Under the pieces are notes generated by a model, which was not told the origin of the DNA, made no database searches, and saw only the letters and a list, made by a program, of their open reading frames with translations. Of a DNA stretch of 64,000 nt, positions 37,401 to 48,501 are shown in pieces (position 1 is the stretch's first letter; each line of letters begins with the position of its first letter). Source of the DNA: Ianthella basta (lineage: Eukaryota; Porifera; Demospongiae; Verongiida; Ianthellidae); contig OZ025884.1 of assembly GCA_964019415.1 (NCBI GenBank), forward strand, positions 5,401,733-5,465,732, given 5' to 3'. The translations under genes were made by a program, and so were the position numbers.

Positions 37401-38014
37401 CGCCATGGGACTGTCTCCTGCGTCTGGACTATCAAAGCACAGTACAGTGAACTGGTACTCCTCTGTCGGACGGGTGGAAGTGATATCTTGCATCCTTCGA
37501 ATTAGCCCACTTGCATCTACAGCAAGGAACTGACTACCATTTTGTGGGATAAATTCTTGAGCAGTGAATTGTAATGTATTGTAAGGGGCTGCATCGGAGT
37601 CAGAGCACATGGAGGATATGTCGTATGTTGATGGTTCACCTTCATAGGGTAGGTAGACGGTGTAGGTGTCCCGTGTGAAGACAGGGGCATGATCGTTGAT
37701 ATTGGTTACCTGAACAGTCACGGTTGCAGTAGCAAGTGTACTGCCATTCAAGGCATTCATAGCCTCAACCACTAGTTCATACATGGATCGGGTTTCAAAG
37801 TCCAAGGTGCCCATGACCAGCAGAAAGCCTGTGTCATTCACATATAGCACACTATGCCCACCAGTCTCACCAAACACAATATCATCCAGTGATGGATCAC
37901 CCACAATATGAAATTCATAAAGAACTCCTGTCGTAAGCTCAGGAACAGTCAATTCAACGTTGGATCCACCAGTAAATTGGGCAGAATCCAGTGAAGGTTG
38001 AAGTGTAACCAACA
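16164..38014 (-). CDS. Giant transmembrane cadherin (about 57 EC repeats), 5' exon(s) not found
   Basis: Five exons join in phase on the minus strand: 19816-38014, 19076-19438, 18797-18876, 18462-18520 and 16164-16397 (TAA), about 6,300 residues. The ectodomain is a run of about 57 cadherin repeats of about 105 residues, counted from 56 linker motifs (DVNDNSPQF, NENDNLPVF, PVNEHAPMI and so on) and from calcium-site motifs of DxD and LDxE type (for example LDYE and LDFE). A membrane-adjacent domain, one transmembrane helix and a tail of about 130-150 residues follow. Cadherins of this kind bridge cells or act as long extracellular tethers; the partner here is unknown. No laminin-G or EGF domains are seen, which separates it from Fat and CELSR. 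It is closest in architecture to CDH23/Dachsous-type proteins but roughly twice as long. The signal peptide exon should lie between 38,015 and about 42,100. Confidence 0.9.
16399..16490. repeat. (GT)n microsatellite abutting the last cadherin 3' splice site
   Basis: In the transcript this is (CA)n running straight into ACACACAG|GACTAC, so the usual polypyrimidine tract is replaced by CA repeat. Confidence 0.9.
16632..17083. mobile_element. MITE-like element with long terminal inverted repeats
   Basis: 16632-16702 and 17008-17083 are inverted copies of each other over about 70 bases, with few mismatches (shared core CCCTCCACCTCGC and GGGTCTGGCTTCACTTGTAC). Ends read TAGTCTGG and CCATACTA. The interior has a GACTGAAGACTG micro-repeat near 16780-16820 and no transposase. 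It lies in the last cadherin intron. Confidence 0.75.
17144..17562. mobile_element. TA-flanked inverted-repeat element carrying an ORF
   Basis: The left end CCATATTGTCCCTAATTTTT and the inverted right end CCATATTTTTCCTAATTTTT match over about 24 bases. Both are flanked by TA (17142-17143, 17563-17564), the target duplication of Tc1/mariner-type elements. CCTAATTTTTC(A/G)G recurs inside at 17469. It lies in the last cadherin intron. Confidence 0.7.
17171..17413 (-). CDS. 80-residue ORF inside the TA-flanked element, function unknown
   Basis: An 80-residue frame beginning MAEFSLTIEAAVRGYHAYME. The VRGYHxYxxxW pattern at its start resembles the N-terminus of a recurrent invertebrate family that I recall only loosely; no catalytic motif is visible. 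The rest is acidic (GERDDSLDFAADDDLLESE). It fills most of the element between the inverted repeats, so it is probably a captured or decayed gene piece. It has no splice link to the cadherin. Confidence 0.4.
   Translation of the reverse strand: MAEFSLTIEAAVRGYHAYMEQWEAAADTTLYFKLELGERDDSLDFAADDDLLESETSIRGNHFRQKLEYDSILFRRVPNN
18171..18302. repeat. Long hairpin (foldback), about 60-base arms
   Basis: 18171-18230 pairs with 18245-18302 (shared CCTTCGATGGC, TACGGCAT, TTTACTGCAC), with a GC-rich loop. It lies in the last cadherin intron. It could be a foldback transposon remnant; a small-RNA precursor is possible but unproven. Confidence 0.7.
19816..38014 (-). other. Single 18,199-base exon encoding the cadherin ectodomain
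   Basis: An uninterrupted frame of 6,065 full codons. The 3' splice site is CTCTTTACAG|TGTTGG (boundary 38015/38014) and the donor is GACAGCAG|GTAAGG (19816/19815). Both give the phase needed by neighbouring coding sequence: the downstream AG + G makes Arg, followed by TQSRVLVYF. No internal stop or frameshift is present. Repeats diverge strongly from each other, so this is an old expansion. Confidence 0.93.
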
Positions 38015-38162
38015 CTGTAAAGAGATTGTGGAGGATGTTCTCATTCAAGTGAATAACATAGCAATAGTAGTACACAAGGGGAAGAACATATCAATGAATT
38101 ATAGAATAGCATTTCCATATGTAGGACTGGGCAAATTGTTGAGCAATCACATAGCAGAAACA

Positions 38163-38212
38163 GATTGAATGTAGAACGTTTCGACCACGAAGGTCTTCAT
38201 CAGTTACAAATT
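38163..38212 (-). ncRNA. Hammerhead-ribozyme-like motif, copy 2
   Basis: On the minus strand: CTGATGA (38203-38197), stem II GACC/GGTC, GAAAC, cleavage-type GUU. Stem I keeps four pairs (TGTA/TACA) after one A-C mismatch next to the core. It is part of the inverted unit upstream of the giant cadherin exon. Confidence 0.6.
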
Positions 38213-38339
38213 GATGAAGTGAAGTGAAACCAACACTGTAAAGAGATTGTGTAGGATGTTCTCATTCAAGTGAATAACATAGCAATAGTAGTACACAAGG
38301 GGAAGGAAATATCCAGGAATTTGGTTTGGTTTGGAACAC

Positions 38340-38390
38340 AGTTTGTAACTGATGAAGACGTTTGTGGTCGAAACGTTTTACATTCAATCT
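38340..38390 (+). ncRNA. Hammerhead-ribozyme-like motif, copy 3
   Basis: CTGATGA at 38349-38355, a weak three-pair stem II (GAC/GTC), GAAA at 38370-38373, GUU, and a perfect five-pair stem I (TGTAA 38344-38348 with TTACA 38378-38382). It is inverted relative to copy 2. Confidence 0.6.
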
Positions 38391-40904
38391 GTTTCTGCTA
38401 GGTGATTGCTCAAGAATTTGCCCAGTCCTACTTATGTTGTATTTTCCATATGTGTACAAAATTTTGCAGGACATTAGCTTTCCATAAATTTTGCCAGTTA
38501 GCAAATGTTTGTGAAAACAAAAATGCAAATCTCCCCATATTATACCGGTATTAAATGTTAGGGGAATGCAGGACTTCACAAAAAAATGCTCAGGCAAGGA
38601 GCACCTGCAACATATATACAAGTCCCGTGATATTTGTATGTATATGGTAACTTAGTAGTTTCATGTGAGATAGACCTTGTAGCAAGTGGGAAAATATACA
38701 TAGGCATACAGTAGTTACACAATTTCTTGTCCTGCTTGTGCAATGCACATCACACGATTACAGTGATTTGCACGTGCCACATGATATTGCTCCGCATGTG
38801 TTTTTCTCCAATCTTAAGTACAGGGGCACGCTCTCTTCCTGCCATATATATTATCTTTGGAGAGAATGATGCAGGTGAATGGATGGAAATGATGTATCAA
38901 TATCACGGGGCATGTGCTAGTCAGTGTGCATTGTGCATATATCGTACAGGGGTTGCATTGCATGAGTGGGACTAGAAATTGCAAAACTACTGTATAGGTA
39001 CACGCTGGTGTAACAGTTGGACTGATAGTAATGATATCGTACGACAGCGCAAATTCCTTGGAAGCACAAAGTAAGTACCTATCTATTGCTTGATACACAT
39101 GATGACAGGTAGTCAGAGTCTACTTCATTCATGTCTCATAAACACAAGATCAAGTGCAAGTGTATACACCTTTAGTTCCAATCAATTGGCCACCAAGTCT
39201 ACTGATGGCACCCTGTGATCGAAATAATATGGTTGGCCATCAGTAAATTACTATACGTTAATATTAGAAAGACCATAAGTAGTCCCATGTGGACAGTAGG
39301 TGTATACAGATGACCAATCGAACTCAATGGTGCTACATACATCTTTTGACGGCACAGTAATTATGCCGTATTTTGACCACAGGCACCCAGAGCATATACC
39401 AGACCTGTAGGCTGGGGGGTCGGAAGTTCCACTTTGGCTGGACCAGAACCCCCCATTTTCTGACCAGGCTATAGGCCTGACTAGCATTCAGAGACAGGCA
39501 TTGGATACATGACACAGGGCACTTTTCTGAAGGGCAAGGATCCCTCACCCCCCGCCCCTCAACCATATTCTGTATTATCTGTACACGCAGTCTGCCCTGG
39601 TTGCGCAGGGGATGTGACTATGCTGGAGTTAAAACATGTGGGTCAGACCATACAATACTGCCACCATCAGCATGTGTTCACTGAACTGTGATAAGGCCAA
39701 CATTCCAAGGTCAGGTCTACTGATAAACACCTCTGGTGGAACTCTACATAAGCCTTCAGGGAGAAAGTAGAAATTTCTCCATTGAGTGGTATAAGGAAAT
39801 TAGGGTGTTCTAAGGGTTGCGCCAGTGCAAGGAAGGCGGGCAATGCAAATGCGAAATGGTTTGGACACGGTAGAAAGGCAGGTGAGCACTGGTAAGCACA
39901 CTGCCAGTTCGCATTCTATGCCAGTGGGGCGTGCAGGGCATAGGAAAGGTCTTCGTCTCATTCTCCCGCTAGACGTAGGCAGCTATACTCGCAGCGCGTT
40001 GGGTTATCAGCTGAAGGGAGTTTGAGGCGGGCATGAATACCCAGAATGGCTCACCTGCGAACAACAAGAAGGCGACCGTTCCTCGGTGCCGGCTCCCCTC
40101 CATGGTGCTCGACTGAGCGCCAATACAAAGCCTGTCAGCAGTTGGTTTTCGTTCTGTCCAACTTTGCTACTGAAAGAGGTTGGAAAACAGAGAGTGAACT
40201 GCACATTTGGGGTGAAGCCAGATGAACGCACACTTGTAGATGCAGAAACAGGCGCGCGCTGTTGGTCTTCCACACATGGCAACAAGCAAGCGTCGCCTGG
40301 GGCTAAAGTAAAGGCCTTACCTGGTGTTATGTTTCCTTCCAATGAGCAAGGTGTCGCTGCTGGGACGAGGAAAATGTAGAAAAGTAGGTCTCGCTGCTAA
40401 AGGGCGTTCCTTGTCGAAATCATGCTCCGGACGCGCCCCACGAGTAAAGCGCGTAAACTATGAATTTCATTACACTATCCCCATAAACAATGAATATCGA
40501 TATAGCACCCATATAAGGGCAATCTGAGCTCAACTCGACAGGAAGCAACGCGGACAGCACAACAACACAACGCATGCGGCCATGATGTGGAACGATAAAC
40601 AATACTAAATTTAGAAGTAACGATATTCATACATATGGCCTGCTTACAATATCAACCGGCACATTGCATTGGAAGGAATGCTGTGTACACATCACACCTG
40701 GTGTAGGTAAAGAAGTAACAGCAACTGTTGCCATTTATGCATTAATATTGTGCATCGTACATGTATATATGCAATGTACAGTGTCTGTGCACAGAATGCA
40801 AGGCCTACACCAGTACAGTTGATTGGCATAAGGTAGCTATAACCCTTGTTCTCAGGACATCTGCATGAATTATATAGATCCTCCAGGATTCTATAATCTC
40901 TACA

Positions 40905-41100
40905 TGTATTCTTAGGGGGGGAGGGGGAAAGGGGGAGAAGTACGGTGCCCAAAGTAAATATATAGCCCTAAAGGGGGTCTGGAATCATGCATGCCCCAAA
41001 GGAAATTTAAATGCTAGATTTTAGGCCCTCTGGGAAATGGCAATGCGAAGTAACATTCACATTCTATAGCTGCGTACATACAATAGTCAAACATTATATT
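40905..41100. repeat. Interspersed repeat, copy A
   Basis: Shares TGGAATCATGC, a GATTTTA(G/C)GCCCT segment and TTCTATAGCT with 48760-48900, in the same order. No coding potential. Confidence 0.6.
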
Positions 41101-41247
41101 TAATTGGACCCAGGGCGGGGGGAGTGTTTAAAGCTGAAGTGCTTGGGGAGGAACCCCCTCCACAGTAGAAACCTATAGCTGTCCTCTAGCTCTGGCTGCT
41201 CCATCATGGCCTATAGGGCCTATATAATGTTACTATATAATATATGC

Positions 41248-41424
41248 CAGTGTAGTCCACTTCATTCAAATCTGTGGGGAGCACAAAGTGAGTTTGATTA
41301 ATCAGGTTTTTTAATTTATGAGAATTCCTTTTTTGTATTAGCTGATAGCGGGACCAGAGCAGCAGTTTGAAATAAGTGAAAATTTGTCTTGAGCGAATTT
41401 GAATTATATAGGTGGACTACACTG
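41248..41424. mobile_element. Short MITE, termini CAGTGTAGTCCAC
   Basis: Thirteen-base perfect terminal inverted repeats (CAGTGTAGTCCAC / GTGGACTACACTG) bound 177 bases, and similarity continues inward (TTCAAAT). No clear target duplication. Confidence 0.65.
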
Positions 41425-42196
41425 TAATTCAATTGTGCAGTATACGGCCTGCACGGGAATGAGGCTATGGGTAGAACGACAGTGAAATACTAATGTTGGA
41501 AGCTAAATCATTTAATGCATTATAGGTATGATGCATGCAATTAAGCAGATGATTGTGTGCTGGAGAGGCAATACATTAATTAATATAATAGTGCCAACCA
41601 AATTACATGCCAGTTACAAAAAATAAAATGAGACCAATTTATGCATTGGAGTGCTACTAAAAGTTGGAAGTTATAATATATAACAGTTTGATGAATAGAT
41701 AGGCAGTCTCCTAATACATTAGGGTGTGAATGAGTCAGATATATTTTACATTAAATATTACCCATCACTGAGCTTCACCCTGAAAATGTGAGAATAGAGA
41801 ATAACAAAGTAATTGCACACTCCTGTGGTAAGCATATGTGAATTGACCTCCATACAGTTGAGGCTACCAAGTGCAGTAATGGTGCGTATACCCACACCCA
41901 CATGCACACGCACATACACCCACCCACCCACTCACACACACATGCATGCACACGTCTTTACACCTTGTCCATTAAGGATGTTGGGCAGGATTTAATAATG
42001 TATGTGCTTCACTTTTCATAGGATTTACAACTTGCAGATTTGCACTTAGGGTTAGACATCTGTGGACCAGTTAGCCCCAGTCTGGAAATCACAGTAACAA
42101 AACAGGATTGCTCTTATTGATGTTAGTGATGACACTCTTGCCATAGTAATCTACAGCAGCCATTTTGTACCAATCTGTTATGCCATAACGTGGTCG

Positions 42197-42514
42197 CTAG
42201 GCAACAGCAATAATCAAGTGAGATTGGGGTAGTGCAATCAATGTATGCAGTGTGTAGGGACAGGAGGACCATACACACACCTCTGCTTCCTCCTTAGTCT
42301 TCACGAGCCTCTTCCAGTGCTCGTTGTTCTGTGCTATGTTCATCATCACAGCAGGTATGGGGAGGAACTCTGTGAATTAACAGGTACAAAGAATGTTGCT
42401 GAAATATGACACACATATACACACATGTAGGAACCATCATCTCCCCATTTGCATCCCCACTCGTACACACGCATGCACACACACACACACACACACGTGC
42501 CTGCACACACACAC

Positions 42515-42558
<44 letters not shown>

Positions 42559-45500
42559 GCGCACACACAAACACAGCATTTCAACAACAACCTTGTCATA
42601 CAGGGGAACAGATGTACATACACACACATTGAAGTGCACTCCACTACATACAATAGCGATTAAAAATACTTAGCCATACAACACGCATGTGGATCTAGCG
42701 TAAAATAGTACTTGTGCGAGTGAAATCCCGCTCGTGCGAGTGAAAATCTCACTCGTACAGTAAAAATGGCCGACGTGTTAACTATAGGCGTTAACGAACG
42801 ACTGCTCTTGAACAAAAATCATACGTCGGGAGTGATCTTAGAGAGGAATGGGCCGTTTAGCAGAAGGAAGAAGACATGTCCACTCTTTATCCGGTTATTT
42901 ATGGCAGTGAAGTGTTAGCTTGTGGACACCTGGTATCTCACACATCGCCAAGATTCTCCCTGCAGAGAGAAGAAGCAGAAATCGGGAACCGGCCACAAGG
43001 TGTCTTTCTCTTGAGGAGGCAAGAGCTGAAGAGGAAAGTGAGGAATCGTATGGAAGACATTCTAGCTATATTAAACATAATATTGTGCACGTTGCGTAAC
43101 GGGGATTATACGGGGATACGAGCTAACCTGCTCTGCCGTCTTCCACTTTGTTGGCTCTTAGGAGGTTCCCAGTCTAGCAAACCAGCCACTGCGCCAAGGT
43201 ATCGCTGGCACTACACCTCACGACAACTTCTGCTCCGACCGTGATCTTTGCGAACTGTCAAACAACCTACTTAACGTTCACATGGTTTGTCTTCCTAGTG
43301 TGACTGCGTCCTTCAATTCCTACCACTTCACTGCCATTTCATTCGGTATACAAGACAACTTCTTCTCTTTGGACACGATTTCGCAGGTTAAACATAAAGA
43401 CGATTTCGCACGTTTGAATAAATAAAGAAATAATGCTTAAAATGTGTTAACTTCCGATCTGCGCCATTTATATTAGCGAAACAGCCATGCCGAGTACATT
43501 CCTCACTTGTACGAGTATATTTCTTACTCATATGAGTGAATTCCGTGTGCACACAGTATCTGCAAGCTGTATGCGATTTTATGGTTATCTATTATTAATT
43601 GGTACAGTACGTAGAATGTCACAACACACATATGCTGTCACTCACTGTTCCATGCTTGGTAAAGGTCCAAGATGAAGAAGTCAATGAATTGGACCTGGGA
43701 ACAGCAGGCACAGAGGGGAATGACCCCACAGGTAGAAGCACACACTGACAGGCAAAGAGACATCATGCAAACTTCTGCTACAAATTAATGTAAGAAGAAT
43801 GCCATCCCCGCACAGATGTTGCCTTATGTATGTACACTCACCTGTGTCTTCGGCAGGTAACAAGTACTCCGTTCAAAGGCTGGCAGCATCACGGGTAACC
43901 CACGCTTCTTCTCCTCATCAGTCTAACAAATAAGCAGTCAACAACTAATTATGTGAATCCATCATCAAGTGACAATTGCCCACTGTCGCTAAACTGATCA
44001 ACCAACTTTGCTGCCAACTTCAGTCATGTGACTGCCAATCAATCAAGATGCTAACTTCAGTCATGTGACTGCCAACCAATCATGTCAACCCACCCATACA
44101 CAGCATGCCACTTGCACAGCCAGTACCTGATCAAAGTACTCTTGAGATATCCTCTTTGACCAGTCCACACACAAGTGCTGTGGCCTTCCCTGATTGGAGA
44201 TGTCGGCCGCTTTCACTAGGATCCTCTTCACTATAAGTTTGGAGTCAGCATCAAGGGTTGAAAACGTTGTCATTTCCTAGCATAAACAGTAGGAAGTGGA
44301 GAAGAATCACACAACGCTCTTCATATGGTAATGGAGAAGGGCATCTACAGCTCTCTGCCAGGATCTGCCTTATTATCACTTTCCTTGGTTGTCCTAAAGC
44401 TATCAGGCAATTTTCTGCCAATTGAAGCCATCTGCTTCGGTCATCATGTCAGCTGCAATTCTCGTGGCTCACTCACGCGCCTGCATCACTCTGTACCTTC
44501 ACTCACATGATATCAGCTACACACACAGAGCAGTAAGGGGAAGGTGGCTGTGGTGCGATGCTACCGCAGTGCTTACCGAAGCCTCGAAGGCAGCCTTGAA
44601 CTTTTGCAGGTGCTCAAAATGCTTGGACATGTCAGTGGACATGACCATGTCAATGATGGAGGACCGCATAGTGCGGTATTGAACCCTGTGAGGGAGACAG
44701 GAGGGGAGAGGGAGGGGAGAAGTGCAAGTGATGGGGAGGGTATGGATGTCAGAATGGAGGGAGATGGAAGGAGTGGAGAGGAGATGGGACAAGAGCAGAA
44801 GAGCGAGGTTTGAGAGTATGTGTGGTATACTAGAAAGGAACAATTGGAATGAGGAGATGGGTGTAAGATGAAGTAGGCATGTAAGGAAAAGGACGAGAGA
44901 TGTAGCTAGAGCCAAGGAAGTGAGAGCAGTGATAGGAAGGATAGCATCGGGGCAGAATGAAGAAGAACAGCATGTGCAAGAACATGGGAATGCAGTAGAG
45001 GTTGGTGCTCCACCCTCCAAATACCAGACAATCACCAAAGTGCAACAATCACACATTTCTCCAGCTTCTGACTCACTCCTCCACATAACTCCACCAGACA
45101 TAACATGCAGACCAATAAACATGAATCAGCAAACCCCTGGCTTCACATACGTACCTACACACACATGTTGCCCCAAACTAGGAAAGTTGGTCTGACCCCC
45201 TACAGGGCCACATGTGGCTATATATAGCCATGGTTACCAAGTATGAAGTGAGTTAGCATAGTGCAATGTGGAAACAATAGAAAGATATAGGTTATTTAGG
45301 AGGAGGAGACCTTCCAGCTGGTGGAAAGTTACCCATCCTTCCAGCTGGTGGAAAGTTACCCTTCCTTGCCTGTCTTCTTTCAAGTCATGACACATACACA
45401 CAAGCCATCCTGATGAGAAACACCTTCTGTACAGCAGGGCACATCTGACCCAAATGTATGTAAAGTATGTAAGTGCACACACTCAGCAGAGACTGTTGGC

Positions 45501-45934
45501 CAATGTTCCTTGTTACACTTTGAAAGGATTGCACTACGTCTACCGTGAGATTATCAACGAGTGCATGTGAATAGAAACTGGATCTAACTGTGTTCACCCA
45601 ACCATGTCCGATGTTGTGGTGGGTCCACCGGGAGGAAGGCATAACATGGCACACTAACTGAACAACAGGAACACCTTAATGTGCATCTAATCAGCACAAC
45701 CAATGAACAGAACTATTTAAAAACAGTCATAAAAACAATCGCACATATTCAGCCATCACATGTGGCTCCACGTACGTGTCCAGGTTCTTGAAGATGTTAA
45801 TCTTCTTGTGTTGCAAGGTTAGTTTGAAGGCAAGGGCTGCATGGTGACTCTCCAAGACAGCTCTAGGGGGTAGAGGAACAGGAGATTACTAGTTTGCCAG
45901 GTTAAGAATGTGGTAGATCTGCTGTGAGTTCATT

Positions 45935-46023
<89 letters not shown>

Positions 46024-48447
46024 TGTGCTGTCTCTTTACTCACGTGTCATTGTACAGCACAGCAAGGTCATTGTTACTGTTACAAAGGAAAGGATTGGTC
46101 CGGCCAGGGTGGTCAATGTCGTGAATAGCGCATGCAATGAGGACGGCTGCAATGTCACCCTGTTCAACGCCGTCCTGTATGCAAGTAGTGCATGTAGTGT
46201 AGAAGAGACATACATCGTAATAACTGCTACATTAGAGGATAATTGCTGCGTGGAAGGGTTGAGAAGAAAGGATAATAAGCGTTCACAGCAAAGCCCAATG
46301 GAAGGAGCTACGTCCAAAGACCTTAAAGGCAACCTGTCGAAACAAGCCATGATCGACGTCGTTACTGTCCGTAGACCTTTGAAACAAGGTGAGACTGCAA
46401 AGAAAGTGGCGCCGCCGGGAATCGAACCCAGGACACCTGGCTTTAGCTGCCAGTGCTCAAGCAAGTGGTTGCCGTCGGGGCGTCGTAGCTCAGTGGTGAT
46501 AGATGCTCATTCCAAGTGGATTGAAGTTTGGCCAGTTCATGCAGCAACTTCAAGTGCGACTATTGTGAAGTTAAGAACTTTGTTTGCACAGTTTGGTTTA
46601 ATTGCCTGAGACCATTGTGTCAGCCAGTGGTACTTGTTTCGTGAGTGAGGAATTTGAGTCTTTTCTGCAAGCCAATGGCGTCAAGCACGTTACATCTGCT
46701 CCATATCATCCCACCTTTAACGGCTTGGCAGAAAGAGCGGTGCAGATCGTGAAGAACAGGCTGAAGAAGGAGAGAGAAGGGTCTCCCAGTCATGTTCAGC
46801 AAGAATCTTGTTTATGCACCGCATAACTCCACAGGACACAACTGGTGTGTCACCAGCCGAACTTCTGTACCCGAAGTGAGAAAGGCTATTTCCGTTGTGT
46901 TAGGCCATATTTCTAGTCTTTAAACATTTTCCACCGATTTCGCCTCTTTGTATTCAAGTGTAACATCTTAGTGTAGATGTTGCAAATATGGAAGGCTATT
47001 TGGAGCAATTGGTCCATACGCCAGCAAAACGTTTTAACGTAAACCAGACCTAAAACTGGATGTACCTGCATCGCCCCGCATCCTCCATCACACACACACA
47101 CGAGTCCTCACCCCTCTCTCCTGCATCTTGTGGAGGTAGTATGCTGCACAGTGCAGCACGTCCGCAGCATGTGTGGAGTTGTGGTAAGTATTGCTTCGGC
47201 GGTAGTGCTTCTCAATCACCTACATGAATGGAGCAGTGGAGTGGGCCACTAGTGGACCTTGCCCAGAGAGAGACACATATACACGTGCAGAAGCTATCAA
47301 CAGCATTTGACTGACTACCGGCTGCACTGCATATCACAAACACTAACTCACATATACATTCATACAACCACACACCCACTCACACCCACACATTCACACA
47401 CACACTAGGTCTGGGCGACAGTGACAATATTACTATCACAATAGTAAAAAGGTAACTATTCGCGATTGTGAAGTATCACGATATCATATACGAAGATATC
47501 CTTAATATATTTAATCTTTTCCAGTCTGTGTGCTCGTTCGCTTGTGCGTGGCATTTAAAACGGGCATTTGATTGGATGACGCAATGATGTAACCGCAAAC
47601 ATGTCCGTTCTGGCAGTGCGCATGTGTCTGGCAGCCAGCTGTCTCTTAGACACTCTGTGTGCCTCAGGTTGGGTCTCCAAGGTGCGACACACACTTGCGT
47701 AGAAGCTTACTGTAATTACCTGGTGCAAGGGAGCTGCTCTGGCTATCGGTACGTGAGGTTTTCTATTTCGCTATTTGGGTACTTTAGTTGTTAGCGTTCT
47801 TGGCTACTGAAAGCCCTCTCTCTATCGCGAAGTAAGCTATTGCACAAAAATCTTGCTCGGCTTCGGCACTGCATTATTGGCTAAGGAAAGACATGACCAT
47901 GCAATACTTTTAACATGGTGTAGATGTAGCTATCACTATGTATATGTGCATGCAAGTGCATGACAGTGGCCAACGTCAGTGCAAACAAGATCAGCACTAT
48001 ACCCAGGCAGTGTCACCCAGCTGCAATCACCAAAATGGTGATAGTTGGCCTGTGTTGTCCACTTGGCAACGCGACGCGGAGCGAGTGCGGCCAAAGGCCG
48101 TGCTTGCTCTTACAGTATATAAATATAATCATGCAACACCACATACAACCACACGCAATGCAAGCAGAAGGACCAGTGCCAGTAATTGTGTCAGTTTGTG
48201 GTGGAAAAAGACCCCATTCCAGTCTGTTATCCATTCAGTGGTCAGTGTTCCAATATGCTGGTGCTGCCACTGAAAAAAGTGGTGTCCTTGCCTGGGTTCG
48301 AACTGGGGACATCCCATAATACCTTGCATTGACACTTTATGGCTTAAGCACCAGACCACCAGAGCCAGCATGTCTCATTTAAACTGTTTTATTGAGATTG
48401 GGACTGCTATTGCAATAGTAAATAGCATTGCCACTCTCTCCTGGGCT

Positions 48448-48501
<54 letters not shown>

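Larger units (their letters stand above)
38000..38440. repeat. Duplication of the cadherin 3' splice site interleaved with inverted hammerhead-like units
   Basis: 38000-38100 and 38221-38321 are direct repeats of about 100 bases, both including the CTCTTTACAG splice acceptor on the minus strand. Each is followed by a unit of about 120 bases, and these two units are inverted relative to each other (38110-38215 and 38330-38445; shared GTAGGACTGGGCAAATT and CAGATTGAATGTA). Confidence 0.85.
38441..42196. other. Spacer between the PDE8 3' end and the giant cadherin exon
   Basis: Should contain the PDE8 3' UTR and the cadherin promoter and signal-peptide exon. The only weak candidate for the latter is a minus-strand frame at 40420-40602 with MRCVVVLSALLPVELSS, a plausible signal peptide, but its donor is uncertain. 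The rest is AT-rich with repeats. Confidence 0.5.

Noticed and set aside
40007-40342. Minus-strand 111-codon frame as a gene
   Set aside because: No homology, no signal peptide, no splice context; codon content not distinctive.
44517-45122. Minus-strand 201-codon frame as an independent gene
   Set aside because: Only its last part (44577-44685) is a real PDE8 exon; the upstream part is intron with leucine/serine-rich low-complexity translation.
47455-47530. CACGATATC-rich segment considered as a transposon terminus
   Set aside because: No matching inverted end was found nearby.
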